From Zingiber officinale (Eukaryota > Streptophyta > Magnoliopsida > Zingiberales > Zingiberaceae): a stretch of DNA of 64,000 bases. The position numbers and the translations under genes were made by a program. The notes below the pieces were generated by a model. It saw nothing but the letters and a program-made list of their open reading frames with translations, was not told the origin of the DNA and did no database searches. Numbering within the stretch: the stretch's first letter is position 1; the number at the start of each line of letters is the position of its first letter. The stretch is taken from the NCBI RefSeq assembly GCF_018446385.1, contig NC_056000.1:32938011-33002010 (forward strand), in the 5' to 3' direction. Shown piece after piece: positions 23,541 to 37,559 of this stretch.

Positions 23541-26030
23541 TTTTTAGAAATTTTAAAATTATTTATAAGAAATAAATTATTGATATAATAAAATTAATAA
23601 TAAGATAAATATGCACGCAGTTGTGTTTTCAACAAAAAAAAAAACTACTCATCCAAATTTATTTTTTTTCTAATATTTATATTTCTTTTTTTATAATATT
23701 TAAATTTCTTTTTTATATATAATATTTAATAAACATTGTGAATAAAAAAAACGATAACGGGCTCTTTGACTTCCAATGAATTATCGAAATTTCATAAGAT
23801 AACTGGCTCATAAATAACTACCCCAATTTCACATATTTATTCATTATTTGTTTTTCTACTGCTGGTTAAAAATTTTAGAAAAAAATCACCCAATTGTAGC
23901 TAGAGAAAAGAAATCGAATTAATCTATCAAATAAATAGAATTCAAAAATCCATTGGTTAATTAAGAAATTTATTTTCAAAAAACAATTAATTTTTTAAAT
24001 TTATTCTGTTAGATTTTAAAATTAAATCCATTAAACTAAAATATCATTAGTGGATTGATATATTTGAATGGGACAGCTACTAAACTTGACTGATTTTATC
24101 AATAACTGAATGTTTTATTTGTTAATTAACTGAATTAATTAATTTTTTTATTAATTTGATTTATTCAATTTTGATGATAAAATTTGATCAGTTGAATTTG
24201 TAAAAAACAAATTCAATTTAATTGATTTATATTTTTTCTATTTTAATTCAGATTCCAAACTTTACTGTGGCACACCAAAGGACACTACGTTAATGTGGCG
24301 GATTTATTTTTTTAAATAGATATAACAATTCATGATTTTAATCAAATTAAAATAATTTTATTAAGTTAATTAATAGTTCTTTAATTTTTAAAATTGATTA
24401 AATTGAGTTAGTTTATTTTAGTATTTTATAATAATTTTAATACAAATGCTTTTATGTTTATTTTTTCCCATATATTTTGTATATAAAAAATAAAAAAAAA
24501 AGGAAAAAAATCATTTACGCAAAAAAAAAACACCGTTGTTATAATAATTTCGGTATTTTACTAAACTGCACATGTAAGTTTTGAGATTGCTCATTTCATC
24601 CACCTATGTTTCATAATATTAAAATCATGTATCACATTTCCATTATATTCTTCCTCCTTTCCCATTCAAAAATTTATTAGGACTATTTACCTTATAGATG
24701 TTTATATGAGTATATTGATTTTGATTTAAATTGATTCAAAGTTTTCTGGATATATCAGCCAATTTCGTCTTATCTTTACATTGAATTTTTAAACTTACAA
24801 CCTTGATAAAATTTATCATAAATTCATTAAAAGGTCTATGATAATAATACTCACTAATCAGCTCCACCAATAAATTCTTAGATTCTCTTAGTTAAAAAAA
24901 AAAAATCAAACTTTTGAATTCCCATTAGGAACATTAGCTAATTTTCATTCGAAATTGACCAATGAAACTTGAGAACTCCAAATCACTTTAAATAAATATT
25001 AATGCACTTTTGAAATCTTCCTTAATATATTCATACCCTTAAACATAAATTAGATAGCACAAATTAAGAATAATGAATTTTTAAACTTATAAAAGTTTGA
25101 TAAAAATATCACAAACTCATTTGATGGTAAGTTATTTCATATGGTTCAAATTGTCAGATTTAGTAAATATATTACTTGGTGTATGATTGCATTGATGAAT
25201 GAATTTTGGCATTGTTAAATCTATCTAGCAAAAGATTATTCACTCGTCCCTGTTAAATTTGTCTTTAGATTAAGACGAAAGAGGTAGATATGCCTATTAA
25301 CTATTACTTCGGTTAAAATATGCAAAAATGACACAATCACGTCAAATTTTAATCATATAACCTAATATAATAACATCTCACCCTTTTCTATAAAATATGC
25401 AAAAGATTAAGTTAAGTTTAAATTAATTTTAAAATTAAATCCATCTTACCCTTTTCTATATTATTAATCAGGGAATCTTATAAGTTTTGTGAGATAGTTA
25501 ATTTTAATCTTCAATTTAGATTAACATCTAAGAATTAATTTATATTTGAGTTAAGCTAAGGTTTAACAGTTAGTCAATTAAATATTTATTTTAATAATTG
25601 GCTTTCAGACTGGCAAGACACTAAACCTTCTTAGGTATTGGATCATCAACCACTTCTAGACAACATATTTTAAAGAAATTAAATATTTTTTTTCCTGAAA
25701 ATCCTAAGTTTAACTAGTCAAGTGTAGATCAAGTCTAAGTCCTTATCTATTCTAATCTAAGCATATATAAAGAAAAAAAATAGTAAATCAAGTTTATCTA
25801 ATGAAAATGATCTTTCTATTGGCTCCCCCTGGATCATAGCCTCGACAAGGTCTATCAAGATAGTGAATTTGATTCTTGGGGATCCAATATTGATCAGTCT
25901 AACTTGATTAATGAGATTAGACTTGAGGACTCGTGCTTGGACTAAATTTCTATTTGATCGATTTACAAGAGACAAGGAAGATCTAAATTTATGTTTAGCC
26001 TTATACACCCAAGTCCGGATCGACTGTATA
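23541..26030. other. AT-rich duplicated spacer
   Basis: No gene is visible. The whole stretch is repeated at 49650-52235. It contains a small relic of the HESO1 3' flank (about 25125-25225: TTGTCAGATTTAGTAAATATATTACTTGG, as at 19330-19365), suggesting remains of one more unit boundary. Short open frames (for example 25757-26008 minus) do not resemble known proteins, although from about 25750 the minus strand may be a decayed continuation of the copia gag-pol. Confidence 0.5.
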
Positions 26031-26039
26031 TGGCTCTTT

Positions 26040-27500
26040 GTTTTCCAAGAATCAGATTAAAATTCTTAAAACCCAAGGTGAATCGTTCCAATGTATCATT
26101 TAATTCCTTAACTTGACTTTTCAGACTAGAATTTTCTTCCTCAAGTTGTTGGACTTGAGTTGAAGTTCCAGTCTAAACATATTCAGTCAAAGAGCTTCGA
26201 TTAGTCACTTCCTTAATGGTCGTTATCTCCTTTTGGAGTGACTTGACCCGAATATTTGATTTGGCCAACTTCCTTAATAGATATGAAATTAAATTTTGTA
26301 AATCATCGACTTGAGTACTAATAATAAGAGAACTTACAATATTATTTGGCCCTTCGGAAATAGATACGGATCCCTAGCTTCTTTCAGACTCTATTTTTGA
26401 TTCCACTCTAGCTTCAGATTCAAACTCTATGACTTATTCTCAGGCCGAAAGTGCGAGGAAGCTTGTCTATTCAAGATCTTCGTCAGAATCTTCTGATAAA
26501 GATTCATCCCACGTTGCCTGCAGTGCTTTCTTCTTCCGTTGCTTATTCGTTTTCTTCTGGTTTGGGCAGTTGGCCTTGATATGTCCTTTCTTGTTGCAGC
26601 GGTAGCAGGTGACTTCTGACTTGGCCTTTAGACTTGGTTGTATTGTCTTCGACTGGATCACCTTCTTGATCTCCTTTTTGGTGAATCATTTCTTCTTCTT
26701 GTTCAATTTTCGAACTAGATTCACGAGTTCGGCGATAATTTCGTCATCTTCTTCCAATCAGATTCGTCTTCAGACTCAGGTTCGGTTTGATGCTTGATTT
26801 TTGGTTCCCTCATTCTGCTTGCACCTATGACCAAAGTAATACCTTTCTCAACCAACAATGCATTAGTCTATTCATGAAATTCAAATTCCAAAAATAATTC
26901 ATCTAATCTAATTTGAGAGAGATCTTTGGAAACTTTATAAGTATTAACCATTGATACCCACAAAGTGTTCCTTGGAAAAACATTGAGAGCATACCTTATA
27001 ATATCACGATTTTCTACCTTCTGATCGATTGTGTGGAGACCGTTAAGTAGGTTTTGGATCCAAGCATGGAGTTGCCTCGCTGACTCACCATCCTACATTT
27101 TAATATTGTATAGTTTATTCAAAATTAAGTCTCGTTTGCTTACTTTAGTGTCCGAGGTGCCCTCGTGCAGCTCGATTAGTTTTTCTCATAGTTCTTTGGA
27201 GCCGCTAAAGGGGTCAACCCAATTCAATTCTTCTTTGGTTAAGTCACATTGGAGGTCTGGGTTGCCTTCGCATTGGCTTCAATTTTCTTGTGGGTTGGTG
27301 CACCCTATTTGTCACAGGGGACAAGAGCTCCATCTTCGATGGGATAAGTGAATCCCGTCTAGATTATTATCCACATTTTCACCTGCGTTTTGAGGTGGTA
27401 CTCCATTCGACTCTTCCAGTCGTCAAAATCTTCGTTGGACAAGAGTGGCAGGTTTGCGATATTGTAGCCTTCTTGATGGGTCATTTAGTTAAGATCTTGT
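26040..27500 (-). pseudogene. Copia gag remnant, copy A
   Basis: On the minus strand, about 27360-26900 corresponds to the gag capsid-like (UBN2) domain seen more clearly at 55007-54738. 26661-26467 carries a complete zinc knuckle CYRCNKKGHIKANC (CX2CX4HX4C) followed by a basic stretch and an acidic tail. The remainder to about 26040 matches the coiled-coil region encoded at 52610-52251. Several stops and shifts are present. Protease, integrase and RT are absent: the element is truncated at about 26030 at the same point in both duplication copies. Confidence 0.8.
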
Positions 27501-27793
27501 AAAAACAAAAACGCTGAAACTTGTTCCAAGACTTAGTCTTGGATTAATAGTGCGGTATAAAAGAGAATAAAGAAAAAAATCGGCTTGAATGGTGTTACAC
27601 CAGTTTCATGAAAAATTCGACGAATCGACAAATTTGTCAAGAGAACTTATTAAACCAATCCAGACTTATAGTAAAAATTTGAAAATAGAAAAAAAGACGT
27701 AAGAATTTATTTTAAAAAAATGAATGAAAAAGCGACGAAAAATGCCCGAATGATAGTTGTACCAATTTAGAGCAGCCCTGCTCTAATACCAAT

Positions 27794-29040
27794 TATAAGA
27801 TCGATGCGTGCTAGAGGGGGTGAATAACACTCGTGGCTTTTCATATTTTCACAAAACATAGTATAAAACACAGCGGAAAAGAAGATAGAATTAAGCAAGT
27901 GTTAACACTTTTTGTTACTTTGTTTGGAGCCTTTGACTAATCCTACTCCAAGGTCCGCGAACACTATAAGCATGAACAATGATTACAAACTTAAAGTAAA
28001 ATAGTAATAAAATAAAGTTACTGACAATAATAGAATTAGCAGTCGTTCGTTAATTGTCGGAGCAGCGCGCGAGAGCTAAAGTAGTTTTGAATGATGTGTC
28101 AATGTCTGTCTTCGAAGTTGCTGGTCGAACCCTATTTTATAGCCGAGCTAGACCTGATTCAGATCCACTAATCTCGGGATCAGTCTTTGACTTGCCCCTG
28201 ATAGGTCGACCAATCCGGGTGTTCGGTCAATCGAACCTTCTGAACCTGCCCAACTTCCCGTCTAGATTATGTCGCTTCGAATAGAGTCTTCGTTCGATCG
28301 ATCGATCTCGTCATTCGGTTGACTAATTCAGCTTTCCTAACTAGCTTATCTAGTCCGATCAACCTGGTCTGATTAAGTCAGTGCCTATCCACCGTTCGGT
28401 TGACTGAACTCGAGGTTTGGTTAACCGATCCCTTGGTCGAACTTTAACCGTAAGCTAATTTGATCTCCAAGGTTCGATCGACCAATTCGGAGGTTCGGTC
28501 TACTGATCAAGGCCGCAAACTTCAACCTGCAAAGTGTTAGTTTCTTGCAAAATAGAGTTAGAGAAATAAGCAAATAATATAAAATGTAATTTTGACAGTT
28601 TTTGGACTATTCGGTTCTGACTTTCGGATTTCAGGGAAACCCTATGTCAAATCGACATCTACTGTTCCCTTTTCAAGAAACGCGTCCTCACATATTGCTC
28701 TCGGGAGAAATTACCTTTTTGTCAGACCGGTCCTCCAGACTGTCTAGACTTTTGCTCAATGTCCGAAACTTCAGGACTTTATGCTGAACGTCCACTCCAC
28801 GCCCGTCCAGACTTTCACCTAGTCCACGACCCCAGGATTTTTACCTAGAGTCCTCGACACTAGGATTTCACCCATAGTTCTCGACCCGCCAAGACTTCAC
28901 CCAGTCCCCTGGACCAGGATTTCGTTGCTTAACCGCAGCTAGGACTTTTTATCTAGGATTACCACCCCTAAGACCTAGGGTTACCTCCCCTAGAGTTTTC
29001 CACCTGCCTAGAATCCATTAGGATTTTTTCTTAAGAACAC
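27794..29040 (-). mobile_element. 5' LTR of the minus-strand copia element, copy A (truncated)
   Basis: The minus-strand primer-binding site TGGTATTAGAGC at 27791-27780 (initiator tRNA-Met type, one change) lies just inside the LTR end. LTR sequence extends from 27794 to 29040, where a PIF/Harbinger-like element begins. The rest of the LTR, which carries the TGTTGGTGC start in copy B, is missing here. Confidence 0.8.
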
Positions 29041-29043
29041 TTA

Positions 29044-29985
29044 GGGTACGTTTGATTCAAGTTATCAGCTATAACCTTGGTTATGTGATTACCATGTAAT
29101 CACATAACTAAGATTATGGGGAATAAAATATAATCTAATATTGTTTGATTTAGTCATAAGTAATGTAACAAAAATTTATTTATTTAAAGATTTGAATGTA
29201 TAACTTAGTTGTGCATTTACTATATTACACCTCATGTTCAATATTCTAAATACTTTTTCAACTAAATTAATTTAATATTTAACTAATTCTTTTAAAATAA
29301 TATTAATATTAATATTAGATTGATTGTGGACCACAAGGATTTCATCTAAGTTAATCTTTTCCTTTATTTTATAAGGAAATAAAGGTAAAGTAAAAGATAT
29401 ACTAACAAATAAATTCCGAAGATAAAAAAGTATGTTTTTTTTTTAACTTTTGCCGTTATGAGACACCTTATATTTATTATTCATCTGGTAGACTATAAAG
29501 ATGCAACACTTTTAGAATTATAATTGACTGTTCATATATACTATTAAATAGGTAATTTTAATTATAGTTCATAATACTAGAATGATACAATGTTCAAATT
29601 GATACTGTGTACTGAAAGTTAGTACATATGATAAATATTGTTTTAAATATAATTTAATAAAATTATAAGATCTCAAGATTCTAAGCTTTGGTCCTACAAC
29701 CAAGCCAATTGATCTCTTATCGATTCAACAAAAGGTTTACATCTCGATAATTTGTACAGTGTATCCGTATATGATTATGTAGAAGAGGTACATAGAACTT
29801 AGAAGTTCAAGATCACAAAAATATAAACTACACACTGAAAAGGGTTCGGCAACAGACGTAGATTTTTTCTTTTTTGAGAAAAAGTCTTAAACTCATAAAC
29901 CACATAAAGTAGATAGTATCAGGTGTCTTGGGCTTTCAGTAGTGTATCAATGGAATACATGTCGCTGCGATGTGTGAAACATAAA
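29044..29985 (+). mobile_element. PIF/Harbinger-like element, left part only
   Basis: It starts GGGTACGTTTGATTCAAG right after TTA (29041-29043), as the complete copy does at 56826. It aligns with 56826-57770 and then stops where copia pol sequence begins, so the right terminal repeat is lost in this copy. No transposase sequence recognised. Confidence 0.7.
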
Positions 29986-30041
29986 AATGAAATCACTAGG
30001 CAACTGCATCTGAGATAAAATCTATCTTGTAAAATCATATT

Positions 30042-31553
30042 TGGAAACTTGTGGATCTTTCTCCGGGAAGTAAACCACTAGGTTGCAAGTGGATTTTCAA
30101 GAAGAAAATGATATCAGATGGCACAACCGATAAGTACAAGGCCAGATTGGTAATCAAAGGATATCGACAACGAGAAGGCCTTGATTACTTTGATACATAT
30201 TCTCCGGTGTCGAGAATAACTTCCATTAGAATATTGTTGGCTATCATTGCTCTATGGAATCTCGAAATACATCAAATGAATGTAAAGACAGTCTTTCTAA
30301 ACGGGGATTTAGAAGAGAAAATCTACATAGACCAACCTGAGGGGTTTTCTATGCCAGGACAGGAAAATAAGGTTTGTAAATTGGTGAAGTCATTATATGG
30401 CTTGAAACAAGCACCAAACCAGTGACATGAGAAATTTAATAATGTCATGAAGGAATGTGGATTCAAAATCAATGAATGTGACAAATGTGTCTACATGAAA
30501 GCCACAGAGAGTGACTATATCATTTTGTGCCTCTATGTAGACGACATACTTATCATTAGGAGTAATGATAAGATAATCAAATCCACAAAAGGGATGTTGA
30601 ACTCAAGATTCGACATGAAAGACATGGGTCTAGCTGATGTGATTCTAGGGATCAAAATTCTTAGAACAACAGAAAGACTTATTCTTAGTCAGTCTCATTA
30701 CGTGGACAAGATTCTTGAGAAATTCACCAAAGGTGATACTGCGTTGGCACGAACGTCAATAGATACGAGCCAACATCTATCGAAAAATCAAGGTGAAAGT
30801 ATCTCTCAGCTAGAATACTCTCGAGTGATTGAAAGTCTGATGTACTTAATGAGTTGTACACGACCAGACTTAACCTACGCAGTAAGCAAACTGAGTAGAT
30901 ACACGAGTAATCCCGGTGTTGAGCACTGGAAAGGGATAACAATAGTATTGAAGTACTTGAGGTATACTCGTAAATATGGACTACACTATTCGAGATATCC
31001 TGTTGTGATCAAAGGATATAGTGATGCAAGCTGGATATCTGATATAAAAGACTCTAAGTCTACGAGTGGATATGTCTTCACTCTAGCAGGTGCAGTCATT
31101 TTCTGAAAATCTTCTAAGTAAACCGTAATAATCAGATCCACGATGGAATCTGAGTTTGTAGCTCTTGACAAATGTGGTCAAGAGACTGAATGACTATGAC
31201 AATTCTTAGAAGATATTTCGAGATGGTCGAAACCTGTGCCGGAAATTTACATACATTGCGATAGTCAATCAGCAATTGGCCAGGCACAGAGTCATTTGTA
31301 TAATGGTAAGTCTAGGGATATACGTCGTAGACAGAATACCATTAGACAACTACTCTCAACGGGAGTTATCACTGTTGACTATGTGAAGTCAAAGGATAAC
31401 CTAGCAGATCCGCTAACCAAATGGTTAAATCGAGAGTTAGTTGCAAGCTCATCACGAGGAATGAACTTGATGCCGTTGTCAGCGATCAGTGCAGAAGACA
31501 CCCAACCTATGCTGATTGGAGATCCCAAGAACTATGTTCAAAGGGATAACTAA
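30042..31553 (+). pseudogene. Copia pol: reverse transcriptase and RNase H
   Basis: One continuous frame begins WKLVDLSPGSKPLGCKWIFK, the standard start of the copia RT domain. It proceeds through ARLVIKGYRQREGLDYFDTY, LKQAPNQ, the active-site LYVDDILII near 30535, [20 protein letters not shown], and RNase H ([50 protein letters not shown]). Five in-frame stops at 30423, 31104, 31119, 31191 and 31197 stand where copia proteins have Trp, Trp, Gln, Trp and Arg. No frameshift is needed. Integrase and gag are missing. Confidence 0.9.
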
Positions 31554-31992
31554 TCTACACTAACTAGACACACTGTGGGGGGAGGGGGGGTAGCCCAATG
31601 AAACAGTGACTAGATCAGGGTAAGCCGATGGACTTTTAATGATCAAGAAGAGTAGATGATAACTCTTGAGGGATCACCTATGTGAGAAAGAAGTGAGACC
31701 GCTTCGAAGAGAATTTGAGGCACAATTCTTAGAGCTTCTCACAGAACCAGGCGTGTTCATGGCCAAGAACGAACACACTCATGAGAACTGAGTTGTATCA
31801 GGGAGAGTCTTGGGTGAGATTTTTCATTGCTTACACAAACGGTAGTATAGTTCAAGGACATCGTGTCTACTATCAGCCAGTAAGCAACCAAATATTCACA
31901 AGGGAGGGTTCAAAGGGTAAAATCTACCTATCCTATACTTGACTCAACTGCTGGATGTTATCACTTACTCTATCTTCATTCATGTGGGAGAT

Positions 31993-32293
31993 TGTTGAAA
32001 ATGAGTGAATGGAGAAGAGAGAGAAGAAGAAAGAAGCTCCATTGTGAATAAGATTTTAGTCCCACATTGGAAGTTTCAAGTTTTGATGGTTGGTTTATAT
32101 TATTTCACAAGAATGTGTGTTGTGAACAAATAAATGAGTAGAAGCTTACTCTTGTGTGTGGCTGCGTAGAGAGGGTGCAAATCCAGGGCTTGGATTGCAC
32201 TGAACCAAGTTTGCTAGTGTGCGAGCACGACCTATGCACACCCAAATAAATTAATCGACATTTTGCCACTTGGATTATTCTTTTTCATCAACA
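31993..32293 (+). repeat. 3' LTR of the copia element
   Basis: TGTTGAAAATG...TTTTCATCAACA with short inverted ends, preceded by the purine tract. The right boundary rests only on the inverted termini. Confidence 0.55.
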
Positions 32294-32844
32294 CTTAACC
32301 ACTCGACAGAACCCTGGTGATAGCAATCAGGTATTTCTCAGTTCGTCGCAACCACTAGTGCTAGGTGGAGATTGCGGTTTCGCCGTTGTATCCTGGGAAA
32401 CAAACGACCCGAGTAAGCCTCGAAGCACAGCTGGAGGTTGTTTCAAGGAAATTGCGTCATTCGCAGGTCTCGGTCAGCCTCTTCGCCCGTTCAGCCTGTC
32501 TCGCTATTCGCTCGACCGGCCATTCTACCTACCCGACCTTGCTGCTCGGTCAACCCCTTCGTTCGCCCAGTCAGCATCTTCGCTCGCTCAGTCGTCCTCC
32601 CTTTGTACGCCTGGTCGGTCTCACTACTCGCTCGATCAGCCTGTCTTGTTGCCCGGCCCAGTCGACTTTCAGTCGACTTTGCTGCTCTGACACTCTGCTC
32701 ACTCAGCCACTCCGTGGTCAGAAAACCAGCCCTTGCTGGCAGCCTGAGATTATCAGCTCAGGTCATTTTAACATATAAGTGAATTTAAATTCGATATATT
32801 TAAATTCAGCTAATACTTCCGGCTACATATTGTTTATGTCCGAC
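32294..32844. other. GC-rich unassigned sequence between the duplication copies
   Basis: 32460-32720 is pyrimidine- and GC-rich with imperfect repeats (CTCGCTCAGTC, CGCTCGATCAGCCTG) and three overlapping open frames, which is expected of skewed composition. It may be LTR sequence of an unidentified element. At 32845 the second copy of the segmental duplication starts. Confidence 0.4.
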
Positions 32845-32986
32845 ACTTAATTAGTTATTAAATGATATTTACGTACGCATCAGTTTCATTTGAAAAATAA
32901 AGTTTGATTTTTTTGGTTTGTCTTTGGACTAAATAATCATGTTATGATTGCGATGTGGGGATGGATTATGGGTTGACTCTTCAAGG

Positions 32987-33197
32987 GTCTCCTCGGATGA
33001 GTTTAGTGGCTAACGCATGAGGTGTTGCCACAATGAGGTCTGGAGTTCGAATCTCGACAAAGTTGAGGTAAATACCTCCCTTATATGCTAGTCACTATTC
33101 TAAAGGCTACTAGCTGCCCGTGATTTACCTCTTCCGTGTTGGCGTTGGGATGGGTTGGCGGGGGCGCTAGGGGCGAGCGTATTCGCCTTTTGCCACA
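32987..33197 (+). mobile_element. SINE with perfect 19-bp target duplication
   Basis: 211 bp flanked by ATGGGTTGACTCTTCAAGG at 32968-32986 and 33198-33216. Copy A has the empty site at about 19787-19806. An A-box-like TTTAGTGGCTAACGC and a B box GGAGTTCGAATCTCG are present. It ends GTATTCGCCTTTTGCCACA. Confidence 0.9.
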
Positions 33198-33216
33198 ATG
33201 GGTTGACTCTTCAAGG

Positions 33217-33425
33217 TCTCCTTAAGGTGGTGTGATGATTACGACATGAGGTGTCATTACATAAAATTTTAGGATCAAAATTTAGCATGTCCAAGCATAT
33301 CTCCACCTCATGCCTTGCCGCATGTACTAATGACTAGTAACTACTCATGATTTATCTTCTCCGTATTGATCTAAGAATGAATTAATGGGGACCTTGAGGG
33401 AGAACGAATCACCTTTTATGACATG
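33217..33425 (+). mobile_element. Older SINE, copy B counterpart of 19803-20011
   Basis: Aligns with the copy A SINE (GGTGGTGTGATGATTACGAC at its A box). It is followed by CATGGATTGACTCTT at 33426. The younger SINE inserted directly at its left border. Confidence 0.7.
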
Positions 33426-33848
33426 CATGGATTGACTCTTTGAAACATTAAAGTAGAGTACTCTTGGCAAGTCGGACGCCAGTCAGGTTGGTCGTTATCG
33501 AGTCACGTCTCATCGAGCAGGTTCCTAGTGGGTTGAGAAATGCAAGGGATTCAGGACACCGGTTGAGCATACATCTAGCTCCGATGAAGGTTTTCAACGA
33601 TCACGAATGCTCTAGGAAAGTTGAGAAGATCAAAAAGAGTTAGTTGAGAGGTGAACTTCTAACGAAACTCCTTTAACACGAGAAAAAGAAAGTATACTTG
33701 CAGAAGAAAAATATTTTATGCGCATACATATGCTCGTGTGTATAGATGCCTTTTTATACGCCCTTCGAAGAGTGGGAAAGTTTATTTCCTGGTATAATAA
33801 TTAGAAATTAATTTTCGGCTTTAAATTTATCTTATTATATATCTATGT

Positions 33849-34086
33849 GATAAAAAGGTGATTCATTCGCCCCAGCGCCTCCGTCAATCCGTGATTCATT
33901 CGTTCCAGCGCCTCCGCCAATCCGTCCTTAGACTAACACGGAGGAGATAAATCACGGGTGACTACTAGCCATTAATGCAAATGACCAAGACATGGGGGAG
34001 GTTATGCTCGGTCACACCGAGTTTCTATCCCAAGATCTCATGTGACAACATCTCATATCTTAACCATCGCACCGCCCCGAGAGGAC
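33849..34086 (-). mobile_element. Inverted SINE of the same family
   Basis: Read on the minus strand it begins TCCTCTCGGGGCGGTGCGAT and continues AACATATGAGATGTTGTCACA-like sequence, closely matching the start of 58083-58289. It ends in AATCACCTTTTTATC. It contains a doubled GATTCATTCGYYCCAGCGCC segment near 33862-33921. Present only in copy B. Confidence 0.75.
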
Positions 34087-35031
34087 ATAACTGTATAGGT
34101 AAACTTTTTATAGTGATCGACATCACCGTCGAAATGACTTTTTATCAGAAATCCCTGAAAGAATTTTTGGATGAACGATATTACTTAATTGATAAGAGTT
34201 TACATAGAAAGATGCTCAAACTTGATACCTCAATTAAAAAGTGCAACGTCACAATCATCATCTGTATTTTTATATCTATGTCCCTATATCGATTAAGGGG
34301 CCGGTACTAATTAAAAGGGTAGGAAAGTTTTCACCCGACACTCCGTACATTTCTGGCTCATCAGCTCACGTTTTAGGATTGTGGATTGTGTTCACACCCC
34401 ATTTTACACATCTTGCATGCTGAGAACCTGTTTGTACCACATCACCCACTCTTCTGCCCATCTAATCGAGTCTTCCGTCGAACTTAGATCAAGCCGGACT
34501 ATGGTCGCGTGATGTAATCTTTCGGTATGTTTACCTGAGCCAAGCTCAGATGGCTTGATTCGGGCTTGACCGTGAGTTGGTCTGACTTGAGTCGGACTAG
34601 TTTGATCCAAGCTCAAATTTTAGTCGGGCCAATCCAATTCCACGCTGAGCTAGAGTCATGAACCTGCCACGTGCCTCTGCCGTCTCCGCCACATCAAATC
34701 ACTTAAACAAGACGATAAAGTTGAAGTAATCAATTCCGTGTCAATAAAAAAATGTAAGCCATGTTGAAAAATTTTAAGTAAATAACTCAATCCATTGAAT
34801 TCCAACAACGTGTTCACATTGGATACCTACAGAGACAGTTGAATCGGACCATCCATAATTAACTACCCTCAGTAAATTATTATGGTAAAAAATCGATCTG
34901 GTCCCCAAAAATAATGGCGTTGATTTTCTCCGCCGTTTACCAGGTGATCGTAACAGCATAAGAAATGGCATGCCTTGTCTTCTCCTCTCTCCTCAATCTC
35001 AACGGGGAGTTTACTTTCCGAAAACAGAAGC
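34087..35031. other. SDR3 upstream region
   Basis: 34087-34262 is absent from copy A and unassigned. 34263-35031 is nearly identical to the SDR2 upstream region (20437-21205), with a few substitutions and short indels. No coding sequence recognised. Confidence 0.5.
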
Positions 35032-36390
<1,359 letters not shown>

Positions 36391-36891
36391 GTAGCTATGG
36401 AGGTATCTTCGAATAAGGTGGGTGTTCGACGAGTATATTGTAGATTGTAAAGGTAATTGCAATCCATATCGATGGTATACCAAAGGATTATAAATAAAAT
36501 CATTGAAAATAAAGTTGACTCTTTTAATAAACCAACTATATGAGCCCAGTATTAATGGTGAAGAAGTGAGGATGTTTAAACTCTTATCAAATAATATCCT
36601 TCTAAATCATTATTATTATCATTAATAAAGATATGCAATTTGCCTTGAACTCTTGTCAAATAATTATATGCTAAATATGATAGGATTGTGATGCCATTAT
36701 CGAATTTATTGCTCTTGTCAAACTTTATCTTGGTATTCAAATTTGATTCTTGTGATCTCGGTATTTGTCTTTGTCTTGGAAATTTGGTTCATGTGTTGTG
36801 TCAGACAAACACATGAAAACTTTTTTTAAATATATTTTACTATTATCTCTCTATTTGCTATATTATTTAACCTTTTTATTATTTTTTTAAA
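36391..36891. other. SDR3 3' flank and left fold-back arm
   Basis: Matches the SDR2 3' flank (22385-22824), with an extra ~65 bp after the stop that SDR1 also has and SDR2 lacks. It ends in the left arm of the fold-back, cut by the MULE. The last nine bases, TTTTTTAAA (36883-36891), are the probable MULE target duplication. Confidence 0.6.
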
Positions 36892-36980
36892 GCAAATTGC
36901 TTTTCCCCCCACCCCCGGTCAACGCACACCCCCTCTACCTCCCCTCTCTCCCCCGCCAAAAAGACGCATGTAACCTTCTT
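36892..36980 (+). repeat. MULE left terminal inverted repeat
   Basis: C-rich end, GCTTTTCCCCCCACCCCCGG, CTACCTCCCCTCTCTCCC, GACGCATGTAACCTTC. It pairs with 49420-49501 inverted, with scattered mismatches and a few single-base gaps. Confidence 0.9.
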
Positions 36981-36989
36981 TTTGTTTTT

Positions 36990-37545
36990 TTCTTTTTTTC
37001 TTTTTGATTTTATTTTTAATTTTTTTTAACTCATACTTATATATTCATACTTATATATTTTTAATTTTTAATTAATTTTAATTTTTAATTTTTTATTAAT
37101 TTTATTTTTAATTTTTTTTATTCATACTTATATATTTTAAAATTTTTATTTAGTTTTATTTTTAAAATTAATTTTATTTTTAATTTTTTTCATTCATACT
37201 TATATATTTTAAAATTTTTATTTAGTTTATATATTTTAAAATTTTTATTTAGTTTAAATTTTTAATCAATTTTATTTATTATTTTTCATTAATACTTATA
37301 TATATTTTTAATTTTATTTAATTTTATTTAGTTTTATTTTTTAATTAATTTTGTTTATTATTTTTTCATTAATACTTATATTTTTTTAATTTTATTTAAT
37401 TTTTATTTAGTTTTATTTTTAATTAATTTTATTTATTATTTTTTTAATTTTTAAATATTTATTTAGTTTTATTTCTTTAATCAATTTTGTTTATTATTTT
37501 TTTATCAAATTTTTTATTTTTTTTTATTTTATATAATTTTTAAAT
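36990..37545. repeat. MULE left subterminal AT-rich repeats
   Basis: Degenerate tandem units of TTCATACTTATATATTTT and TTTATTTAGTTTTATTTTTAA. Sequence of the same kind in inverse orientation lies at 49010-49400 (AATTAATTAAAAAATAAAA, GGAAAATAAAGTATTGA), so the inverted symmetry extends beyond the 80-bp ends. Confidence 0.75.
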
Positions 37546-37559
37546 TACTCCCTTCCTTT

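Larger units (their letters stand above)
29990..32293 (+). mobile_element. Ty1/copia element, 5'-truncated, with pol and 3' LTR
   Basis: It begins inside pol, continues through RT and RNase H to 31553, then a ~430-bp untranslated stretch, a purine tract (GTGGGAGA, 31984-31991) and an LTR. The LTR starts TGTTGAAAATG at 31993. A matching TTTTCATCAACA terminus at 32293 gives 301 bp, but with no second LTR for comparison the LTR could extend further, into 32294-32790. Confidence 0.8.

Noticed and set aside
32358..32782. Three overlapping open frames (110-137 codons)
   Set aside because: All three plus frames are open because of skewed C/T-rich sequence; none resembles a known protein.
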